From Nocardioides sp. SYSU D00065 (GTDB lineage Bacteria; Actinomycetota; Actinomycetes; Propionibacteriales; Nocardioidaceae): DNA of 64,000 bases. This document shows positions 58,711 to 64,000 of this stretch, piece after piece. The notes beneath the pieces are model-generated. The model was not told the origin of the DNA and searched no databases. It was given only the letters and a program-made list of their open reading frames with translations. The stretch covers positions 118,413 through 182,412 of the forward strand of contig NZ_JAFMSX010000002.1 in assembly GCF_017916425.1 (NCBI RefSeq), read 5' to 3'. The position numbers and the translations under genes are program-made. Within the stretch, counting starts at the first letter, position 1. Each line of letters begins with the position of its first letter.

Positions 58711-59444
58711 GCCCCCGGGTCACGCTCGCCGTCGCCGCTCGCGTGCTCACCCAGGTGCGACGCGACCACCGCACGCTGGCGATGCTGCTCGTCGTCCCGT
58801 GCCTGCTCATCAGCCTGCTCTGGTGGATGTTCGAGGAGCTGCCAGGCGACCCGTTCGACCGCTTCGGGCCCGGCCTGCTGGCGATGTTCCCGTTCATCGT
58901 CATGTTCTTGGTGACCAGCGTGACGACCCTGCGCGAGCGGTCGTCGGGCACGCTCGAGCGGCTCCTCACCATGCCGCTCGGCAGGCTCGACTTCCTGCTC
59001 GGCTACGCCCTCGCGTTCGGCCTGGTCGCGACGGTCCAGTCGGCGCTGGCGGTCGCACTCGGGGTGGGGGTCCTCGGCCTCGACGTCGAGGGGTCGGTGT
59101 GGCTGCTGGGCGTGGTCGCGGTCGCGGACGCCGTCCTGGGCACCGCCCTCGGTCTCCTGGTCAGCGCGTTCGCGACCACCGAGTTCCAGGCGGTGCAGTT
59201 CATGCCGGCGCTCGTGCTGCCGCAGGTCCTGCTGTGCGGTCTGTTCGTGCCGCGCGAGTCGATGCCCGGGCTGCTGGAGGCGGTCAGCGACGTGCTGCCG
59301 CTGTCGTACGCCGTCGACGCCATGCAGGAGCTCGGCGCCGGGGCCGACGCGGTGGAGGTCTGGCGCTCCGTCGCGGTCGTGGCCTGCTTCACGCTGGCCG
59401 CGCTCGGCCTGGGCGCCGCCACGCTCAGGCGCCGGACGCCCTGA
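58707..59444 (+). CDS. ABC-2 type exporter permease
   Basis: The 245-residue protein has six membrane helices and the ABC-2 loop signature near residue 70 (TTLRERSSGTLERLLTMPLGRLDFLLGYALAF). A PLSYAVDAMQELGAGA segment near the end is typical of NodJ/DrrB-type permeases. It starts in the stop of the ATPase gene. Its 3' end overlaps the convergent membrane protein gene by 20 bases. The substrate is unknown; together with the TetR gene the set looks like a resistance or secondary-metabolite exporter. Confidence 0.86.
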   Translation: MSPRVTLAVAARVLTQVRRDHRTLAMLLVVPCLLISLLWWMFEELPGDPFDRFGPGLLAMFPFIVMFLVTSVTTLRERSSGTLERLLTMPLGRLDFLLGYALAFGLVATVQSALAVALGVGVLGLDVEGSVWLLGVVAVADAVLGTALGLLVSAFATTEFQAVQFMPALVLPQVLLCGLFVPRESMPGLLEAVSDVLPLSYAVDAMQELGAGADAVEVWRSVAVVACFTLAALGLGAATLRRRTP

Positions 59445-59817
59445 CCCGGGCGAACAGCCAGGCGGCGACCGCGAACAGCCCGGCGTACATCGCGGTCAGC
59501 ATCACCACGTCGGCGATCGAGGCGTCGAGGTCGTCGGCGACCACGGTCCCGACCGACCACGCGCCGGCGGCCAACGTGCTCAGGGCCGCGAGGCCGAGGG
59601 CCAGGGCCATGCCGGCGGGCCGGAACCGGGTCACCACGGCGACGAGGAGCGCGAGCGCCGGCGCTGCGAGGTACACCAGGTCGCGGTCGCCGTCGCCCAC
59701 GATGCCCAGGGCTCCGATGCCGAGCAGCAGGAAGCACGCGGTGCCGAGCGACACGGCGAGCGCGAGCCCGTAGCGGGCGCGGGGGGTGGCGAGGGCTCTG
59801 TCGAGGGCTGTGGTCAC
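59425..59817 (-). CDS. Small four-helix membrane protein
   Basis: The 130-residue protein has four predicted membrane helices (about residues 19-40, 47-65, 69-88 and 104-122) and no motif I recognise. GGAGGA lies six bases before the GTG start. It follows the ABC permease gene ending at 59872 by 54 bases and is probably the last gene of that operon. Its end overlaps the convergent exporter gene. It may be an accessory subunit of the neighbouring transporter; function unknown. Confidence 0.68.
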   Translation of the reverse strand: MTTALDRALATPRARYGLALAVSLGTACFLLLGIGALGIVGDGDRDLVYLAAPALALLVAVVTRFRPAGMALALGLAALSTLAAGAWSVGTVVADDLDASIADVVMLTAMYAGLFAVAAWLFARVRASGA

Positions 59818-59871
59818 GATGTCCTCCAGGTCTGGACGGGGTGTGGATGGGTCAGGGTGAGGTGCGGGGCT

Positions 59872-60639
59872 TCAGCGGTCCGCGTCGGTGGCGAGCAGCC
59901 GCCAGCCGCCCGCGGCGAGGGCGGCCAGTCCCCAGGCCGCGAGGGTGAGGCGGGCCGAGGTCGTCGTCATGTCGTCGCTCGGCCCCTCGCCGAAGATGAG
60001 GAACAGGGCACCGGAGCCGGGCAGGTGCGTGGCCAGCTGCAGGGTCCAGTCGTACGGCAGCTGCGCCAGGAGCAGCGGACCGACCAGCATCAGAGCCAGG
60101 GCGAGGACCAGCGAGGCGGCGGTGCTGCGCGTGGCCAGTCCGATGCCGACCCCCAGCAGCGCGCCCGAGCCGAGGATGAAGCCGAGGTCGCCGGCCATCT
60201 CCGCCCCGGCGCCGAACGGGAGGCCGAGGTGCGGCACGAACGTCCAGATGAGCGTCGCCGCGCCCAGCACCAGCACCAGCCCGAGGAGGGTCGTCGTCGC
60301 GACGACGACGACGGTGCGCGCGGTGAGCAGGATCCCGCGCCGCGGCGTCCACTGCAGGGTGGGCACGATGCCGCCCGTCGCGTGGTCGGCGGTGGCGATG
60401 ACGACGGACATGGCGACGATGCCGAAGAGGGCGAACATGCCGGTGAACCGGGCGCCGTCCCAGGCGGTGGAGCCGGGCGTGACACCGGACGGGTCGCCGG
60501 CGGCCTCACTGCCGATGACGACGCCGAAGCCGAGCACGACCGCGGTCAGCGCGAGCGCGAAGGCCCAGCTCGACCTGACCGACCAGATGCGCGACCACTC
60601 GGCGCGCCCGGCGCGCGCCAGCGCGAGGACGGGGCTCAT
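59872..60639 (-). CDS. ABC transporter permease (ABC-2-like)
   Basis: The 255-residue protein has about six helices: one near 28-45, then TGMFALFGIVAMSVVIAT, TVVVVATTTLLGLVLVLGA and LVLALALMLVGPLLLAQL. The cytoplasmic segment DHATGGIVPTLQWTPRRGILLTARTVVVV matches permeases that work with BcrA-type ATPases. The ATG overlaps the stop of the ATPase gene. The substrate is unknown. Confidence 0.82.
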   Translation of the reverse strand: MSPVLALARAGRAEWSRIWSVRSSWAFALALTAVVLGFGVVIGSEAAGDPSGVTPGSTAWDGARFTGMFALFGIVAMSVVIATADHATGGIVPTLQWTPRRGILLTARTVVVVATTTLLGLVLVLGAATLIWTFVPHLGLPFGAGAEMAGDLGFILGSGALLGVGIGLATRSTAASLVLALALMLVGPLLLAQLPYDWTLQLATHLPGSGALFLIFGEGPSDDMTTTSARLTLAAWGLAALAAGGWRLLATDADR

Positions 60640-61559
60640 CGCGCTGCTCCCTCCGTGGCGACGGCAGCGTCGGCGGCGGACGCGGGGCCGGTGAGGGAGA
60701 GGTAGGCGTGCTCGAGGGACTGCTCGACCTCGGCCAGGTGGTGGATGCGTACGCCGATCCCGTGGGCGAGGTCGCCGATCTCGCGCGCCGCCACCCCGGC
60801 GACCTCGATCTCGTGGTCACCGGTCCGCTCGGCGACGGCGTGCGCCGGCAGGCTCCGCAGCAGCTCGTCGGGCGACGGGGTCCGGACCCGGACCCGGGGG
60901 CCGCCCGCGCCGGTGAGGAGGGCGGAGGTCTCGGTGTCGGCCACCAGGCGCCCGCCGCCGATGACCACGACCCGGTCCGCGACGAGCTGCACCTCGCTCA
61001 TGAGGTGGCTGGAGACGAGCACCGTGCGGCCCTCGTCGGCGAAGCCGCGCAGCAGGGATCGGATCCAGCGCACACCGTCGAGGTCCAGCCCGTTGACCGG
61101 CTCGTCGAAGAGCAGCACCCCCGGGTCGCCGAGCAGGGCGCCGGCGATCCCGAGCCGCTGCCGCATGCCGAGGGAGTAGCCCTTGATCCGGCGACGGGAC
61201 GCGGCCGCGAGGCCCACCTCCTCCAGCACCTCGTCGACCCGCGCGAGCGGGATCCCGTGGGTGCGGGCGGCGACGCGCAGGTGCGCCCGTCCGGTGCGGC
61301 CCGGGTGCATGGCCGCGGCGTCGAGGAGGGCCCCGACCTCGCGCAGCGGCGCCGCGAGCGCGGCGTACGGCTTGCCGGCGATCGTGGCCGTGCCGGACGT
61401 GGGACGGTCCAGGCCGAGCATCATCCGCATGGTGGTGGACTTGCCGGCGCCGTTGGGGCCGAGGAAGCCGGTGACGGTGCCGGGCACGACGTCGAAGGTG
61501 AGGTCGTCGACGGCGCGGATGCTGCCGTAGAGCTTGGTGAGACCGCGAGCAGTGATCAT
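60636..61559 (-). CDS. ABC transporter ATP-binding protein (BcrA/CcmA type)
   Basis: The 307-residue protein has Walker A GPNGAGKSTTMRMML near residue 37, signature YSLGMRQRLGIAGALL and Walker B VLLFDEPVNGLDLDG. The YSLGMRQRL signature and PVNGLD are typical of the bacitracin/antibiotic (BcrA) subgroup. A C-terminal extension (about 215-307) has an ACT/ferredoxin-like pattern. The ATG at 61559 lies seven bases after a TAGCGT box. The operon runs ATPase, permease, small membrane protein. Confidence 0.86.
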   Translation of the reverse strand: MITARGLTKLYGSIRAVDDLTFDVVPGTVTGFLGPNGAGKSTTMRMMLGLDRPTSGTATIAGKPYAALAAPLREVGALLDAAAMHPGRTGRAHLRVAARTHGIPLARVDEVLEEVGLAAASRRRIKGYSLGMRQRLGIAGALLGDPGVLLFDEPVNGLDLDGVRWIRSLLRGFADEGRTVLVSSHLMSEVQLVADRVVVIGGGRLVADTETSALLTGAGGPRVRVRTPSPDELLRSLPAHAVAERTGDHEIEVAGVAAREIGDLAHGIGVRIHHLAEVEQSLEHAYLSLTGPASAADAAVATEGAAR

Positions 61560-61566
61560 GCCTACG

Positions 61567-61572
61567 ACGCTA
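61567..61572 (-). promoter_or_regulatory. Leaderless promoter -10 (TAGCGT) of the BcrA-type ABC operon
   Basis: TAGCGT on the minus strand is followed by seven bases and the ATG at 61559. Confidence 0.55.
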
Positions 61573-61631
61573 GGGAGATGACCGCCCGGAAGGGGTGGAG
61601 GACCTGTGAAGGTTCGGTGGAGGTCGCCGCG

Positions 61632-61637
61632 TAGCCT
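61632..61637 (+). promoter_or_regulatory. Leaderless promoter -10 (TAGCCT) of the proline dehydrogenase gene
   Basis: TAGCCT is followed by seven bases and the ATG at 61645, which fixes the start among several in-frame candidates. Confidence 0.55.
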
Positions 61638-61644
61638 TCTGGCC

Positions 61645-62580
61645 ATGTCGTTGCTCCGCCAGCCGATCCTGCTCCTCGCCCGCAGCCAGGGGGTCAAGCG
61701 GCTCGTCTCGACGATGCCGGTGTCCAGCGGGATCGTCACCAGCTACGTGCCCGGGGAGACCACCGCGGACGCCGTCGACGCGACCGCCGCACTGGTCGCC
61801 GACGGCCTGCGGGTGACGCTGGACCACCTCGGTGAGGACACCACGGACGCGGCCCGCGCCGATGCCACCGTCGCGGCCTACAAGGAGCTCCTGGCCGACC
61901 TGAGCTCCCGCGGCCTGGCCGCCCACGCGGAGGTGTCGGTCAAGCTGAGCGCCATCGGCCAGATGCTGCCCGGCGACGGCCGCACGGTGGCGCTTGAGAA
62001 CGCGCGCGAGATCTGCCACGCCGCCCGCAACGCCGGCACCACGGTGACCCTCGACATGGAGGACCACACCACCACGGACTCCACGCTGGCCATCCTGCGC
62101 GAGCTGCGCAAGGACTTCCCCGAGACCGGCGCGGTGCTCCAGGCGATGCTGCGCCGCACCGAGGCCGACTGCCGCGAGCTGGCCTACGAGGGCTCGCGCG
62201 TCCGGCTGTGCAAGGGCGCCTACATGGAGCCGGACACCGTCGCCTTCCAGGACCGGATCGACATCGACAAGTCCTACGTCCGCTGCCTCAAGGTGCTGCT
62301 GGGCGGGCAGGGCTACCCGATGATCGCCACCCACGACCCCCGGATGGTCACCATCGCCGCCTCGCTCGCCAGCCGCTTCGGCCGTCAGCCGGGGACCTAC
62401 GAGTTCCAGATGCTCTACGGCATCCGGCCCGAGGAGCAGAAGCGCCTCGCCGCCGCCGGCGAGACGGTCCGCGTGTACATCCCCTACGGCACCGAGTGGT
62501 ACGGCTACCTGATGCGCCGCCTCGCCGAGAAGCCGCAGAACCTCGGCTTCTTCGCGCGTTCGCTCGTGTCCAAGAAGTAG
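61645..62580 (+). CDS. putB: Proline dehydrogenase
   Basis: The 311-residue FAD enzyme oxidises proline to pyrroline-5-carboxylate. The barrel motifs are VSVKLSAIGQM near residue 93, VTLDMEDHTTTDSTL near residue 134, VRLCKGAYMEP near residue 187 and the C-terminal EFQMLYGIRPEEQ. It is a monofunctional enzyme, not PutA; no P5C dehydrogenase is visible nearby. Its TAG stop is shared with the -10 box of proC, the biosynthetic reductase that works in the opposite direction. Confidence 0.93.
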   Translation: MSLLRQPILLLARSQGVKRLVSTMPVSSGIVTSYVPGETTADAVDATAALVADGLRVTLDHLGEDTTDAARADATVAAYKELLADLSSRGLAAHAEVSVKLSAIGQMLPGDGRTVALENAREICHAARNAGTTVTLDMEDHTTTDSTLAILRELRKDFPETGAVLQAMLRRTEADCRELAYEGSRVRLCKGAYMEPDTVAFQDRIDIDKSYVRCLKVLLGGQGYPMIATHDPRMVTIAASLASRFGRQPGTYEFQMLYGIRPEEQKRLAAAGETVRVYIPYGTEWYGYLMRRLAEKPQNLGFFARSLVSKK

Positions 62581-62583
62581 GTT
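62578..62583 (+). promoter_or_regulatory. Leaderless promoter -10 (TAGGTT) of proC, overlapping the putB stop codon
   Basis: TAGGTT is followed by six bases and the ATG at 62590. Bases 62578-62580 are also the putB TAG stop. Confidence 0.55.
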
Positions 62584-62589
62584 GACGCC

Positions 62590-63432
62590 ATGAGCACCCC
62601 GACGGTCGGACACGAGCAGCCGGCGGAGGCGATGAGCACGGCCATCATCGGCGCCGGGGTCATGGGGGAGACCCTCCTCTCCGGACTGGTGCGTGCCGGA
62701 CGTCGGGTGGATCGGCTGATGGTCGGCGAGAAGCGCGCCGAGCGGGCCCGCGAGCTCGAGGAGCGCTACGGCGTAGCGGTCGTGTCCAACCGCGAGGCGG
62801 CCGCCAAGGCCGACACGGTGGCGCTCGTGGTCAAGCCCCAGGACATGGGCGACGTGCTCGCGGAGATCGCGCCCGACCTTCGCTCGGGGCAGCTCCTCGT
62901 CTCGCTCGCTGCAGGCATCACCACCGGCTACATCGAGTCGCGCGTGCCCGCGGGCGTCGCGGTCGTCCGCGTCATGCCCAACACGCCGGCCCTCGTCGAC
63001 GAGGGGATGGCCGCCATCTCGCCAGGCTCGCACTGCGACGAGGCACACCTGGCCGAGGTCGAGTCGCTGATGGCCTCCACCGGCCGGGTGCTGCGCATCC
63101 CGGAGAAGCAGATGGACGCGGTCACCGCCATCTCCGGGTCCGGACCGGCCTACATCTTCTTCGTCGTCGAGTCGATGATCGAGGCCGGCGTCCACCTCGG
63201 CCTGCCGCGCGCCACGGCCACCGACCTGGTGGTGCAGACCCTCGTCGGCTCCGCCGCGATGCTGCGCGAGACCGGCACGCACCCGGTGGTGCTGCGCGAG
63301 CAGGTGACCTCGCCCAGCGGGACGACCGCCTCGGCCCTGCGCGAGCTGGAGGTGCACCGCGTCCGCGCGGCCTTCCTGGCCGCGATGGAGGCCGCGCGCA
63401 ACCGGTCCCGCGAGCTGGCCGAGGGCAGCTGA
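62590..63432 (+). CDS. proC: Pyrroline-5-carboxylate reductase
   Basis: The 280-residue NADPH enzyme makes proline from pyrroline-5-carboxylate. The Rossmann motif TAIIGAGVMGETLLSGL is near residue 17, VRVMPNTPALVDEGMAAIS near residue 121 and the C-terminal signature AVTAISGSGPAYIFFVVESM near residue 178, with SPSGTTASALRELE near the end. A second in-frame ATG at 62632 lies just before the fold; the first is preferred because of the overlapping -10 box. Confidence 0.94.
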   Translation: MSTPTVGHEQPAEAMSTAIIGAGVMGETLLSGLVRAGRRVDRLMVGEKRAERARELEERYGVAVVSNREAAAKADTVALVVKPQDMGDVLAEIAPDLRSGQLLVSLAAGITTGYIESRVPAGVAVVRVMPNTPALVDEGMAAISPGSHCDEAHLAEVESLMASTGRVLRIPEKQMDAVTAISGSGPAYIFFVVESMIEAGVHLGLPRATATDLVVQTLVGSAAMLRETGTHPVVLREQVTSPSGTTASALRELEVHRVRAAFLAAMEAARNRSRELAEGS

Positions 63433-63447
63433 GCGGACCGGGACGGG

Positions 63448-63453
63448 TAACGT
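63448..63453 (+). promoter_or_regulatory. Leaderless promoter -10 (TAACGT) of the acuC-like gene
   Basis: TAACGT is followed by seven bases and the ATG at 63461. Confidence 0.5.
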
Positions 63454-63460
63454 CCGCGAC

Positions 63461-64000
63461 ATGGAGTGCGCGGGTCCCACGTCGGTCGTGTTCGATCCGA
63501 CGCTGACGCAGTACGACTTCGGGCCCACGCACCCGATGTCGCCGATCCGGGTCGACCTGACGATGCGGCTCGCCGAGGAGCTCGGGATCCTCGACCAGGT
63601 CAAGCGGGTCGATGCGCCGATCGCCACCGAGGAGCAGATCGCGACCGTCCACGAGCCGGGCCTGATCGCGGCCGTCATCGAGGCCGGCTCGACGCCCGGC
63701 TTCGAGGACGTCGCGCGCGGGCTGGGGACCGAGGACGACCCCGTCTTCAAGGACATGCACGTGGCCAGCGCCCACGTGGTGGGCGCCAGCCTGGAGGCCT
63801 TCCGGCAGGTGTGGAGCGGGGAGTCCCTGCACTCGGTCAACATCGCCGGTGGCCTCCACCATGCGATGCCCGAGCGTGCCAGCGGCTTCTGCATCTACAA
63901 CGACGTCGCCGTCGGCATCAAGCAGCTGCTGGCCGACGGCGCGCAGCGGGTGGCGTACGTCGACATCGACGTCCACCACGGCGACGGGGTCGAGAAGGTC
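63461..64000 (+). CDS. acuC: AcuC-like histone deacetylase family protein (3' partial)
   Basis: The visible 180 residues begin with the class I deacetylase fold: FDPTLTQYDFGPTHPMSPIRVDLTMRL, the catalytic-site loop NIAGGLHHAMPERASGFCIYND (His-His near residue 132) and the metal-binding YVDIDVHHGDGVE (Asp-x-His) at the window edge. In Bacillus, AcuC deacetylates and so activates acetyl-CoA synthetase. The gene runs out of the window, so the end is unknown. The ATG directly follows a TAACGT box by seven bases. Confidence 0.9.
   Translation, partial: MECAGPTSVVFDPTLTQYDFGPTHPMSPIRVDLTMRLAEELGILDQVKRVDAPIATEEQIATVHEPGLIAAVIEAGSTPGFEDVARGLGTEDDPVFKDMHVASAHVVGASLEAFRQVWSGESLHSVNIAGGLHHAMPERASGFCIYNDVAVGIKQLLADGAQRVAYVDIDVHHGDGVEKV

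Noticed and set aside
1..64000. tRNA, rRNA or transposase genes
   Set aside because: I found no cloverleaf, rRNA motif or transposase signature in the gaps or the gene products.

Overview
The window is a very GC-rich, densely packed actinobacterial chromosome segment. Many genes overlap as GTGA or ATGA, and many start directly after a TANNNT -10 box with no leader. Lsr2, DisA, an ECF41 sigma factor, the WP_DUF3180/DUF2520 neighbours and the gene order all fit Actinobacteria. The SCO3242-type ebo genes and overall style suggest Nocardioides or a relative; that genus call is an inference.

Backbone. The order ppa, dacB, Zn-protease, tilS, hpt, ftsH, folE-P-B-K, DUF3180, DUF2520-panC-panD, coaX, lsr2, clpC, mutY, disA, radA reproduces the order around Mycobacterium tuberculosis Rv3628 to Rv3585. 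Accessory blocks are inserted into it: a response regulator/histidine kinase pair (8.0-10.2 kb); an acetyltransferase, an osmoprotectant ABC importer, two glycosyltransferases with a sulfotransferase, and a methionine importer (16.9-27.8 kb); nadB-nadC (30.3-32.8 kb); and a taurine-type importer between lsr2 and clpC (34.1-36.9 kb).

Left edge (0-3.7 kb): a carboxymuconolactone decarboxylase-like protein overlaps its ECF41 sigma factor, followed by lon. lon and clpC both carry GTTCGC-N5-GCG sites of the ClgR type.

Right part (44.8-64 kb): a LacI regulator, then a minus-strand operon (54374 to 47288) that I read as an actinobacterial ebo cluster. It encodes an inositol-phosphate-synthase-like enzyme, UbiA prenyltransferase (EboC), a TIM-barrel isomerase, EboA, TatD-like EboB, EboE and phosphodiesterase EboF, flanked by a VOC protein and a methyltransferase. 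In cyanobacteria ebo genes serve precursor export to the periplasm during scytonemin synthesis; the product here is unknown. Then follow a Ppx/GppA phosphatase with a TIM-barrel isomerase and TetR gene, two ABC exporters, proline dehydrogenase, proC and a truncated acuC-like deacetylase gene.

Non-coding highlights. Three arrays (14 copies in total) of one 50-bp palindrome with about 82-bp periodicity lie in gaps at 16.5, 41.5 and 57.7 kb. Several upstream TAG stop codons are also the first three bases of the next gene's -10 box. Convergent gene pairs end in hairpins whose arms contain the stop codons. One divergent pair (19061/19066) has each -10 box inside the other gene's first codons. I saw no tRNA, rRNA, transposase or CRISPR array.
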